DNA of 52,219 bases from JAJDIA01 sp031555735 (lineage in GTDB: Bacteria > Bacteroidota > Bacteroidia > Bacteroidales > Tannerellaceae). The notes below the pieces were generated by a model that saw only the letters and a program-made list of their open reading frames with translations, had not been told where the DNA came from and did not search any database. Location of the stretch: contig JAVBUE010000008.1 of assembly GCA_031555735.1 (NCBI GenBank), forward strand, positions 1-52,219. The letters are read 5' to 3'. The translations under genes and the position numbers were made by a program. Numbering within the stretch: position 1 is the stretch's first letter; every line of letters begins with the position of its first letter. Below, one piece after another: positions 8,955 through 18,700 of the stretch.

Positions 8955-9032
8955 AAATTGTAGCTATTCACAATAAGGATTATTCCGTTGTGAAACACAT
9001 CTGGTCCCCTCGTCTTACGGGGGGATTTTTTT
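8955..9032 (+). ncRNA. tracrRNA of the type II-C system
   Basis: tracrRNA pairs with the crRNA repeat and loads Cas9. Three parts are seen. The 5' segment (about 8953-8973) is the anti-repeat; its complement predicts a CRISPR repeat resembling ATTGTGAATAGCTACAATTT. Next is the nexus hairpin CACAA (8969-8973) with TTGTG (8988-8992) enclosing AAGGATTATTCC, a core I recognise from Bacteroidetes II-C tracrRNAs. Last is a terminator hairpin (TCCCC/GGGGA, about 9005-9025) followed by seven T (9026-9032). It is transcribed divergently from cas9. The 5' end is inferred from the -7 box and may be off by several bases. Confidence 0.82.
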
Positions 9033-9061
9033 GTGACGTATGCGGTTGATAAGTCCCCCCT

Positions 9062-10222
9062 TCAATCCGCGATCTTATCCACCACCACGGCGATGGCGCC
9101 GTCGCCGGTGACGTTGCAGGCGGTGCCGAAGCTATCCATCGCGATATAGAGGGCGATCATCAGGGCTTGCAGGGTGTCGTTAAAGCCGAGCATGCTTTGC
9201 AGCAATCCCAATGCCGCCATGATCGCGCCTCCCGGCACGCCGGGAGCGGCCACCATCGCAACCCCCAGCATCAGGATAAAGCCGCTGAATTGGGTAAAAG
9301 CGACCGGCTCGCCCGCCATGATCAGGATCGCCATGGCGCAGGCGACGATCTTCATCGTGCTGCCCGACAGATGGATCGTAGCGCAAAGGGGGACGACAAA
9401 TACGGCGATATTCTCACGCACCCCATTCTTCAAGGTCTGCCGCAGTGTAACCGGGATCGTGGCCGCCGACGACTGGGTACCCAACGCCGTGGCATAGGCC
9501 GTGAGCATGGTACGCAGCAGTTTCAGGGGATTCTTCCGGGCAATCGCCCCCGCCGTCAGGAACTGGATCAGCAATAGCAGGACATGCAGCACAAAGATCA
9601 CCAGGATCACCTTCACAAACATGCCGATAATCATAGACACCTGTCCGCTCACCGTGATATTGAGGAACAGGCCGAAGATATGCAACGGAAGCAAGGGGAT
9701 GATCACCGCTTCGATCAGTCTGGAGATGATCTCCTTGAAATCGTTGAACCCGTCACGCAGCGTATGCCCCGCGATATGCGACAGCCCCAGGCCGATGGTG
9801 AAAGCCAGGATGAGCGCCGTCATAATATCCATCAACGGAGGCATGGCGACCTTGAAATAGGGGGTGAGCATGAATTGTTCGGGGTTTTCCAACGTCGTCA
9901 GCTCGCCGTGGACGGGTAAAACAGAAGGGAATATCGCCATGCCGCTGAAGTAGGTGAAGAACCCTGAAAACAAGGTCGATCCGTAGGCGATCAACACCGT
10001 GACGAGCAACAGGCGGCCGGCGCCCTTCCCCAGGTCGCCGATGGCGGGAGCCACCAGTCCCAGGATGATCAGCGGGATGGCAAACGACAGGAAATTGCCG
10101 AACAGGCCGTTGAACGTCACAAAGATTCGGGCAATGCCGCCCGGCAGGAATTGTCCGAACAGGATACCGGCAAGGATCGCGATGACGACCTTACCCAACA
10201 GGGAGACCTTTATCTGCTGCAT
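9062..10222 (-). CDS. Dicarboxylate/amino acid:cation symporter (DAACS family)
   Basis: This inner-membrane protein of 386 residues belongs to the Na+(H+)/glutamate-aspartate-dicarboxylate symporters. Hydrophobic helices run through the whole length, and the family's serine-rich re-entrant motif is seen as LGTQSSAATIPVTL (about residues 245-258), followed by the C-terminal hairpin region with GVPGGAIMAALGLLQ and a late helix with NVTGDGA. The length is slightly short for the family (about 400-430). Its start overlaps the end of nhaC by 32 bases, which suggests co-translation. The substrate cannot be fixed from sequence; an acidic amino acid, or serine/threonine, is likely. Confidence 0.88.
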   Translation of the reverse strand: MQQIKVSLLGKVVIAILAGILFGQFLPGGIARIFVTFNGLFGNFLSFAIPLIILGLVAPAIGDLGKGAGRLLLVTVLIAYGSTLFSGFFTYFSGMAIFPSVLPVHGELTTLENPEQFMLTPYFKVAMPPLMDIMTALILAFTIGLGLSHIAGHTLRDGFNDFKEIISRLIEAVIIPLLPLHIFGLFLNITVSGQVSMIIGMFVKVILVIFVLHVLLLLIQFLTAGAIARKNPLKLLRTMLTAYATALGTQSSAATIPVTLRQTLKNGVRENIAVFVVPLCATIHLSGSTMKIVACAMAILIMAGEPVAFTQFSGFILMLGVAMVAAPGVPGGAIMAALGLLQSMLGFNDTLQALMIALYIAMDSFGTACNVTGDGAIAVVVDKIAD

Positions 10223-11654
10223 GGTGTTGTTTTATTTTGTAGCCGAGGGCGGCCATGGTGATTGTCATCAGGGGACTGATCAGGTTGAAGAAACAATAGG
10301 GAAGGTACGTCCACGTGGCGACACCCAGCACCGTGGCCTGTGTCATGCCGCAGGTATTCCAGGGAATCAGCACGGAGGTGACCGTGACGGAGTCTTCCGT
10401 GGTCCGGCTCAGCAACCGGCTCTCGTATCCTTTCTCCCGGTAGATATCCTTGTACATGTTGCCGGTGAGGATGATCGACATATACTGGTCGGCCGTACAG
10501 ATATTCAGGAACAGGCCGGAGAATACCGTGGAAGCCACCATACTCACCCGGCGTTTCATGAAACGGATCAGTTGGGAGGTGAGGCTTTGCAGCATGCCGC
10601 CGGCCGTCATCGTCCCACCAAAACACATGGCGCAGAGGATAAGCCAGATAGTACCCATCATCCCGCTCATGCCACGGGTGGACACGAGGCTGTCGAGCAG
10701 TTCGCTGCCCATTGCGATATGGGTATCCCCGTAAAACATGATCAACAGGCCTTTGAAACGGGCGGCAGTATCCAGCGTGGCCGACCCGGCGATCTGTTGT
10801 AACAACCAGGGTTGAAAGATCAGGGCAAATACTCCCGCCAGGGAGGCGGAGAGGAAAAGGGTGACCAGCGACGGCCATTTCCGGGCGATCATCACACCGG
10901 TCAGCAACGGCACAAGCAACAACCAGGCAGAGATATGGAACCGTTCCTGCAACAGGCTGGAATAGGCGGTTACCTGATCGGCCGCGGCCGGTGTATGCAA
11001 CAAACCGGCAACCGTAAAGATCAGCAACGTGATCAGGATGGAGGGGACGGTAGTGATCAGCATATACCGGATATGCACGAACAAGGGTGTCCCCGTCACC
11101 GACGATGCCAGGACGGTAGTATCCGACAAAGGGGATATCTTATCCCCGAAATAGGCGCCGGATATGATCGCCCCGGCAATCCATCCTTCTGAAAAGCCCT
11201 GCGTCTGCCCAATGCCCATCAGGGCGATACCAATGGTGGCAACGGTAGTCCACGAACTGCCGGTCATCACCGACACCAGGCAACAAATGATGCAACAAGA
11301 CACCAGGAAGAACGACGGATGCAGGATCTTCATCCCGTAATAAATCAAGGTGGGGACCACCCCGCTGATCATCCAACTTCCCGACAACGCGCCGATCAGC
11401 ATCAGGATGATAATGGCTACCGACACGCCCAGTATATTCGTACTGATGGCTTCTTCGATCCGTTTCCAGGCCACCTTCCCGCATACGATCGCAATCAACA
11501 CGCTAACCGCCGAAGCCGCCAGCAACGATACCTGGCTTCCGCCACTGAGCGCGTCCGCCCCGAATATACGAATGGTAAAAAACAACATCGCCACCAATAC
11601 CACCAACGGTATCAGCGACAAGAGGGGGGATGGCAGTTTTTGCGGTTGCTCCAT
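10191..11654 (-). CDS. nhaC: Na+/H+ antiporter, NhaC family
   Basis: The 487-residue polytopic protein matches NhaC-type antiporters, which expel Na+ in exchange for protons and set pH and sodium balance. Features include about a dozen hydrophobic helices, the core motif SGAYFGDKISPLSDTTVLA (about residues 168-186) and a second half with the late polar helix VLIPWNTCGMTQATVLG. The ATG at 11654 is the first in frame and leaves a 118-base gap to the GH95 gene. The following symporter gene overlaps it. Some NhaC relatives exchange malate/lactate or other solutes, so the exact antiport is inferred. Confidence 0.9.
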   Translation of the reverse strand: MEQPQKLPSPLLSLIPLVVLVAMLFFTIRIFGADALSGGSQVSLLAASAVSVLIAIVCGKVAWKRIEEAISTNILGVSVAIIILMLIGALSGSWMISGVVPTLIYYGMKILHPSFFLVSCCIICCLVSVMTGSSWTTVATIGIALMGIGQTQGFSEGWIAGAIISGAYFGDKISPLSDTTVLASSVTGTPLFVHIRYMLITTVPSILITLLIFTVAGLLHTPAAADQVTAYSSLLQERFHISAWLLLVPLLTGVMIARKWPSLVTLFLSASLAGVFALIFQPWLLQQIAGSATLDTAARFKGLLIMFYGDTHIAMGSELLDSLVSTRGMSGMMGTIWLILCAMCFGGTMTAGGMLQSLTSQLIRFMKRRVSMVASTVFSGLFLNICTADQYMSIILTGNMYKDIYREKGYESRLLSRTTEDSVTVTSVLIPWNTCGMTQATVLGVATWTYLPYCFFNLISPLMTITMAALGYKIKQHHAADKGLPVG

Positions 11655-11772
11655 ACTGTAATGCTATACGGTAATGCTATCTGTTTTACCAGATCCTGAT
11701 TCAGCCGGTAAAGATAAAGCAACCTTTGCTTACTTCATATACTTTCACCGGGATAAATCGAACTGCCGCGAA

Positions 11773-14136
11773 CTAATGTTTGAACAGATACGGCACATGC
11801 TGACGTATGCGTATTGTCTGTACCTGATCGTTATACCTGACTTTTATCTTTTGGTCTTTATTCGACCGGATAGTGGCATAGAGCAGCTTCGCGTTCTCCC
11901 ATTTCATATCGACAATCAGGCCGCTACGGGCGCACAAGCCTTTGATCGCTCCGTTCTTCCATGCGGAAGGCAATGCCGGCAACAGGTGGATTTCGTCCAT
12001 GTGGCTTTGCAGCAACATCTCGGCAATACCGGCCGTACCCCCCAGGTTCCCATCAATCTGAAAGGGCGGGTGCACATTGAACAGGTTGGATTGCGTGTTT
12101 TTGGCCAGCAGTTCCCGCACATTCGCACCGGCCTCTTCGCCATCCAACAGCCGGGCATAAAAACAGATCATCCAGGCACGGCTCCATCCGGTATAGGTAC
12201 CCTGGCGATTGCTTTCGTTCTCGTTGTAAAACCGGCGGCGTTCGATGGTACGGCGGGCAGCCGCAAACAAGTCCTTTTGTGCAGGATTGACAGACGTTCC
12301 CGGATAGAGACCGAACAAATGCGCGATGTGACGGTGACCGGGCTCCACTTCCTCATAATCCTCGATCCATTCCTGAATCGTATTGTACCGTTTACCGATC
12401 CGGACAGGAGGGAGTTTGTCCAGTACCGCCTGAAGCCGCTGATGAAAGCCGGGTTGCTCTCCGACTATTCTTCCTGCTTTAATACAGGCTTGGAACAACT
12501 CGGTGATGATCTGTACATCCATTGTCGCGCCATACGTCAGGGCAAATTCATCCCCATTGGGTAAGCGGTATCTGTTTTCAGGAGAATTGGAAGGGGCTGT
12601 AACCAGATACCCGTTCTTATCTGTAGTCAGATAATGCAGGATAAAATCGGCCGCTTCCACCATCGAGGGATAGGCCTCACGCGTTAAATAATCCGTATCG
12701 CCGGTAAACAGGTAATGTTCCCATTGGTGTAATACCAGCCAGGAGCCGGCGATGGGAAATGTTCCCCAACCTACACCGTCGCTGATCGCGGTACGTCCGA
12801 AAAGATCTGTCAGGTGGTTCATGGTCCAGCCGGTAGAATGGTATGTTTTCCGCGCCGTAATCCTGCCCGGTTCACGGAGGGCGTTGATCAGGTGGGAGAA
12901 CGGGATAAACGTTTCGGAAAGGTTGCATACTTCGGCTGGCCAGTAGTTCATCTGTATATTGATATTCGTATGGAAATCTGAATTCCATGCAGCGTTCATG
13001 TCTTTATTCCATATCCCCTGCAAGTTGGCGGGCAAGACACCCGGTTTACGGGAACTACCCATCAACAGGTAACGCCCGTATTGAAAATACAGGGTTACCA
13101 GTGAGAGATCCTGTCCCCCTGCTTTCACCCGTTCCAACCGTTCGTCGGTGGGTAAGGGTGATTGTTCGCCCATATTGAACACCACTCTGTCGAACATCGC
13201 TTTATGTTCGTTGATATGCCGTTCCTTCACCTGCTCATACGACTGAGCCTGTACCGGAGCCACTATTTCTTTACAGCGTTCGGCCGGATCGATCGAGGGA
13301 TCCACATCCAGTTTGGCCACGTTATAATTCGTGGCAGCCGTGAAATAAAACACCGCCTCATCCGCATTCTCCACATAAAAGGAGTTCGACAGAGTCTGCA
13401 TGTTTCCCCCTTTATGCTTCCCGAAGATCCGTCCGGCGAATTTCATGTGAGGACCGTATTCCCCGGTATCCTTTGCAGGCAGATCGATAATCTGTCCGCT
13501 TATTCCCAGTTCATGATCGGACACCGGGTTGGCTACGGCATCCTGTTCCCGGTTGTACGACAGGCGGAAAGTCAGCTTACCCGGCACATCTGATGAGAAT
13601 TTCACCACAATGACATTATCCGGCGCTGAGGCGAAGACTTCCCGATGGAACCTGACCCCATCCCTTTCGTAGGTTACGGATGTGATACCGGTTGCCAGAT
13701 CCAGGCTTCGCTCATAGTTGCTGACCGTTTGCGATGGATACCTCTCGTCCGTAAAATCAATATACACATTCCCGAACGACTGATACGAACGAATGCATAA
13801 AGGATTGCTTTTCAGCTTTTCTTCCGCCAGATCTACTGCCTGGGCGATCTGTCCGTTGATCAGGAGTTTTTGGATGTCAGGAATCGCGGAGGCGGCATCG
13901 GCATTGGCCTCGTTTTTGTATCCGCCCCACAGGCTTTCTTCATTCAATTGAATGGTTTCCCTGTCATACTGTCCAAATACCATCGCGCCCAATCGTCCGT
14001 TCCCGACCGGCAACGCCTCATCCCAATTCTTCGCAGGTTGTTTGTACCATAGGATATGGTCTTGATGTTGCGCGATTACGGCAACCGAACAGAACAAACA
14101 ACCGATTAGCCAGCTTATCTTCTTCATAGCGTGCAC
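11773..14136 (-). CDS. Glycoside hydrolase family 95 (alpha-L-fucosidase type)
   Basis: GH95 enzymes remove alpha-1,2-linked L-fucose (some remove L-galactose) from glycans by an inverting mechanism. The 787-residue protein has a signal peptide, the N-terminal beta domain with LPVGNGRLGAMVFG and ESLWGG, then the (alpha/alpha)6 barrel. Catalytic residues match the family: two asparagines in TNINIQMNYWP (about N391, N393), a glutamate in SNSPENRYR (about E520) and an aspartate in QIDGNLGGTAG (about D695). A start at 14127 (MKKISWLIG) is more likely than 14136. It is the last gene of the SusCD locus, two bases after susD. Periplasmic or surface location is likely. Confidence 0.92.
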   Translation of the reverse strand: MHAMKKISWLIGCLFCSVAVIAQHQDHILWYKQPAKNWDEALPVGNGRLGAMVFGQYDRETIQLNEESLWGGYKNEANADAASAIPDIQKLLINGQIAQAVDLAEEKLKSNPLCIRSYQSFGNVYIDFTDERYPSQTVSNYERSLDLATGITSVTYERDGVRFHREVFASAPDNVIVVKFSSDVPGKLTFRLSYNREQDAVANPVSDHELGISGQIIDLPAKDTGEYGPHMKFAGRIFGKHKGGNMQTLSNSFYVENADEAVFYFTAATNYNVAKLDVDPSIDPAERCKEIVAPVQAQSYEQVKERHINEHKAMFDRVVFNMGEQSPLPTDERLERVKAGGQDLSLVTLYFQYGRYLLMGSSRKPGVLPANLQGIWNKDMNAAWNSDFHTNINIQMNYWPAEVCNLSETFIPFSHLINALREPGRITARKTYHSTGWTMNHLTDLFGRTAISDGVGWGTFPIAGSWLVLHQWEHYLFTGDTDYLTREAYPSMVEAADFILHYLTTDKNGYLVTAPSNSPENRYRLPNGDEFALTYGATMDVQIITELFQACIKAGRIVGEQPGFHQRLQAVLDKLPPVRIGKRYNTIQEWIEDYEEVEPGHRHIAHLFGLYPGTSVNPAQKDLFAAARRTIERRRFYNENESNRQGTYTGWSRAWMICFYARLLDGEEAGANVRELLAKNTQSNLFNVHPPFQIDGNLGGTAGIAEMLLQSHMDEIHLLPALPSAWKNGAIKGLCARSGLIVDMKWENAKLLYATIRSNKDQKIKVRYNDQVQTIRIRQHVPYLFKH

Positions 14137-14138
14137 AT

Positions 14139-15755
14139 TTAATACCCTTCCGTTTGAGTCAGTTCCGCATTCAAATCCAACTGCCCCTGGCTGATCGGCA
14201 GGTATTTATTGGTGGGTTTGAACGAGCGGGTTTCGACAAACAAGAGTTTGCCGTTGAGATGCGCCCGTTTATCTTCATCCGGTTCCGAACCATTGATCAC
14301 CCCTATCGTACATCCGTAGGCCGTACCGTTCAGAACCTCTTTGGCAATGTCCCAACGAATGATATCCGCCCGCCTCAATCCTTCCATCGCAAATTCCACC
14401 CGGCGCTCGCGTCGGATAAGCTCCCGCAAGGACGATTGATCACTGTACTTAGCCCGATCGACTTTGGGCATGCCGGCACGCAGGCGTACCTCATCTATAC
14501 AGGCATACATGTTGTTGTCTATCTGTCCCAGTTCGATCTTCGCTTCCGCGATCGTCAGTAATACCTCGGCATACCGGCACACCATGATGTTCATGGCGGT
14601 ATTCCAGGGATCTGCGTACTGGTCGAACGGCGCAATGTACTTCTTGTAACTGAGTGCTGTTTTGGATGCGTTACTGGCGCCATTGTAATAGTCCGGGTTA
14701 CTGACCTCTTTCCCTTCCCGGATGATGGTGGGGGAGAACGGGTCAAATATCCGTCCGTTCCAATCCTGCCCGGGGTATAGTACCGTTTGCTTCAATCGCG
14801 GATCACGTTTGACAAACGGCTGTTCGGGATTATATTCACCCCGATCCTGCGCTTCCTGAATGGTCAACCCGTCGGCCATTTCATACGCATCCACCAGCGA
14901 TTTCAGCGGAACGATAGACGACCATCCTCCATCGCCATTCGGCGCCATCGCGGCAATCAGCCAGTTGGAATAATTGTTTTCCAAATATTGTACATCCAGA
15001 ATACATTCGTCATTTCCTTTGTTCGCTTCCAGGAACAGCCCGTCGTACGAAGGGTAGAGATGATACATTTGCAACGCTTTGATTGAGTTGGCATCCGACA
15101 AAGCTTTGTCGTATTGCCCCAGATACAGATGGAAGCGCATAGACATGGCGAGCGCAGCGCCTTTCGTTACATGCCCTTTCTCGGATGCGTCATATACGTC
15201 TGGCAGTATATTCGATACCTCAGCAAATTCTTTCAGCACAAAGGCCTCCACCTCCGCTTTCGGCGTCCGGGCAATGCGGGAGGATTCAATATAGGGATAC
15301 GTTTCGAGGGATAAGGGGATATCGCCGTAGTTAAGGGTCATCAGAAAGTACCGATAAGCCCTGAGGAACCGCACTTCCGCTTTGTATCGCTCTTTCAGTT
15401 TTTCGTCTTTGAACGGGATATTGTCTATTTTCTCCAGAAAGTCATTACAACGGTTGATGGTTGTGTAGGTATAGTATCCGGATCCCGTATCGGTGGCGCT
15501 TAATCCGCCATTTCCAATCACCTGCCACCCTTCGTGTTTGTGGAAGCTGTACGAATTGTCGGAGCCGCAGTCCCGGTACAGGATCTCTTCGTTCTCCCAA
15601 CCGTTATAACATCCGACGAGCGCTAATTTAGCATCATTTTCCGTTTTCCAGAATGTTTCCGGAGACAGCGTATCACCCGGGTATTCATCCAGGAAATCAG
15701 CGCATGAAGAAAACAGCAGGGTACTAATTGCTGCGATGTAAAGATATTTGTTCAT
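14139..15755 (-). CDS. SusD/RagB-family glycan-binding outer-membrane lipoprotein
   Basis: SusD-like lipoproteins form the lid over their SusC transporter and bind glycan at the cell surface. The 538-residue protein has a lipoprotein signal peptide with the cysteine in LLFSSCADFLDEYP (C18), then the family start PGDTLSPETFW and TPR-like helices. The RagB/SusD core shows VCRYAEVLLTIAEAKIELG (about residues 390-410) and the C-terminal RRERRVEFAMEGLRRADIIR. Length is normal. It lies 17 bases downstream of susC and 2 bases upstream of GH95, consistent with one operon. Confidence 0.95.
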   Translation of the reverse strand: MNKYLYIAAISTLLFSSCADFLDEYPGDTLSPETFWKTENDAKLALVGCYNGWENEEILYRDCGSDNSYSFHKHEGWQVIGNGGLSATDTGSGYYTYTTINRCNDFLEKIDNIPFKDEKLKERYKAEVRFLRAYRYFLMTLNYGDIPLSLETYPYIESSRIARTPKAEVEAFVLKEFAEVSNILPDVYDASEKGHVTKGAALAMSMRFHLYLGQYDKALSDANSIKALQMYHLYPSYDGLFLEANKGNDECILDVQYLENNYSNWLIAAMAPNGDGGWSSIVPLKSLVDAYEMADGLTIQEAQDRGEYNPEQPFVKRDPRLKQTVLYPGQDWNGRIFDPFSPTIIREGKEVSNPDYYNGASNASKTALSYKKYIAPFDQYADPWNTAMNIMVCRYAEVLLTIAEAKIELGQIDNNMYACIDEVRLRAGMPKVDRAKYSDQSSLRELIRRERRVEFAMEGLRRADIIRWDIAKEVLNGTAYGCTIGVINGSEPDEDKRAHLNGKLLFVETRSFKPTNKYLPISQGQLDLNAELTQTEGY

Positions 15756-15772
15756 TGTATATTCCTCCTTTT

Positions 15773-18700
15773 TTAAAATGTAAGATTCAAGCCAAATGAG
15801 TTTACGATCACCTGCGGATAATTCTGCCCGGATCCGATGGGGGATTCAGGATCCCATCCTTTGAGAAAGCCGGTAAATGTCAACAGGTTCTGTCCGCTGT
15901 AATACACTCTTAACCGGGAGATGTTAAGCCTTTTTGTCCATTTGATCGGAAAAGTATATCCGAACTGCAGGTTTTTCAAACGGAGATAAGTCGCATTCTG
16001 TACCCAGTATTCCGAAGTGATCTGGCCGGGACTGCTGATCCCGTTAATGTTTTGAATACGGGGTATATTTGAATCCGGATTCTCCGGCGTCCAGCGATCC
16101 AGCCAAAATCGGAGCGGGTGACCGGTATCCCCTATAAACTCGCCCACACCAGCGAATTCCATATACCCGAACACGTCGGCCGCGCCTTGGAAAAACGCAG
16201 AAAAGTCGAAACCCTTACAGGCTGCGTTCAGATTAAACCCGAAGGTATATGCCGGGTCGGTTGATCCGAGCACCACCCGGTCGTCGCCGGTGATCTCATG
16301 ATCGTCATTCGTATTTACATACTTCAGGTCGCCGGGTAGTACTTTGTAGTTCGCCATTTTGTAGGCGGGCCAATTGGCAATTTCTTCCTGGCTCTTGAAC
16401 AGCCCGTCGGTTTTATAGCCGTAAAAAGAGTTGACGGCATACCCTACTTTCTTTATCTTTTTGGTACCATCCAGCATGTATTCGTCGTCGCCCAGGTTGA
16501 GTATTTCGTTTTTATTATAGGTGAAATTCGCACCGATTCCCACGCTTAGATCGTTGAACTGTTTGGTGTAATTCACTGCCACCTCAATCCCCTTATTACT
16601 CATCTCACCAATATTATCGATATATCCATCCAGACCAAATGTAGCGGGTGCCTGTACAGTCATCAGGATACCGGAGGTAAACCGGTCGTAGTAATCGACG
16701 GTCACATTCAAGTTGTTCCATAACCCGAAATCCACCCCAACCCCCCAGGTACGGGTATCTTCCCAGGTGATGGTTTTCTTATTGGCCTTTTTCATCGCAG
16801 CGCCAGCCTGTATCGTTCCATTGAACGGATAGGCGTAATCGCTCCCCAACCCGATAGTCGGGATGGAAGGATAATAATCCAACGCGCTTTGGTTACCCAG
16901 TTTACCCCAGGAGGCCCTGATTTTCAGGTTCGACAACACCTCTTTGCTTTTTTCCATGAACGCTTCTTCTGTCAGACGCCAGGCAGCCGAGAACGAGGGG
17001 AATAATCCCCATCGGTAACCGGGAGCAAAACGGCTTGAGGCATCGCTCCGGACGTTCGCTTCAAAGAGGTATCTTCCGCCAAAGTCATAATTAAAGCGGC
17101 CGAAATAGGAGAGCATATTCAGGTGCTTGGTATCTCCTTTGGCTGTTTGTCCGCTTGTTGATCCGGCATTTATATCCGTCAGGTTGTTATTAGGGAAATC
17201 CTGCCTGTACATCTCGCCGTACTTATAATCATACTGTTCGACGTGGAAACCGGCCATAGCACCGAGTGTGTGCTTACCGAAAGACCGGTTGAAGTTAGCA
17301 AGGACATCACCCGTATAAAGCGTGCTGAACACTGTTTTTTCATACATCTTATTCGGCCCATGGTATTTACCGGGATTGTACCAGATATCTTTTCTGAATT
17401 CATGCGAATCATTGGCATTTGTGCGGTACGAACCGACCGCTTTCAGGGAAAGACCTTCCAAGAAGGTGTACGAAAGGGTTCCCATGGCATTCATCAGCCG
17501 TTCGACCAGATCGGTGGTAGATCCCAGTTCGATCCAGGCGATGGGATTACCATCACTCACGGTGCCATAATCTCCGTTGGCATCTTTATACGGTATCCAG
17601 GGTGCCATTTGGTTGGCTAAACGGAAGAACTGGTCGATACCGCCGACAAACGGGTTGGTAGGTTCCGTTATATTCCGCTGTGAAACATAGAGCGACAGGC
17701 TTATGTCCAGATTTCTGACCGGGTTCATATCCAGATTGGTGCGCGCATTGAATTGCTTTTTGGCGGTGTGTTTGATCAGGCCATCTTGTTGCTGGTAGCC
17801 TACGCTTGCCATATAATGGGTTTTGTCGGCTCCTCCGGTAATGCTCAGGTTGTGTTGTTGCTGGAATCCCGAACCTTTATAAAGCAGTTCGTTCCAGTCG
17901 GTATTGGGGTACTTATACGGATCATTCCCCTCTTTAAACGCCTGGATATCAGCTTCTGTAAATCGGGGATTCTTACCATCGAGCAACAAGCCCTCGTTGT
18001 ATAATTCGGCATATTCCCAGGAATTGAGGCGTTCGGCCTGGTTCGTACGGTTTTGCCATCCGAAGTTACTGTTATAGGCAATGACTGCCTTGCCTGCTGA
18101 TCCGCGTTTGGTAGTGATCAGGATCACACCGTTTGCCGCTTTGGAGCCGTAGATAGCTGCCGACGACGCGTCTTTGAGTACGGAGATGGATTCAATATCG
18201 TTGCTGTCGAGGTTATCCATCGCCCCCTCTACGCCGTCAACCAGAATCATGGGGTTCGCAGAATTCAGCGTCCCCACCCCACGGATACGTATGGAGCCGC
18301 CATCATGACCCGGCTGGCCGCTGTTCTGAATAATGGTCATCCCCGGTACCAATCCCTGCAACCCGGCGGAGAGAGAGGTTATCGGACGGCTATTCAGTTT
18401 TTCCGCACTGATGGTTGCCACTGATCCGGTGAGATTGACCTTTTTTTGTACGCCATAACCGACAATCACCACTTCATCCAACAACTGCTGGTTTTCCTGT
18501 AAGGTAATCGTCAGGTTCTTTTGACCTTGTATGGCAACCTCCCTGGTGACATATCCCAGGTAAGAAAACACCAGGACATCTGTCGTCTTTGCCTCCAATG
18601 CGAATTGTCCGTTTATATCGGTAACCGTTCCGTAGGTAGCGTCTTTGACGGAAATATGTACCCCAATGAGGGGCTCACCTCGTTCGTCTTTGACTATCCC

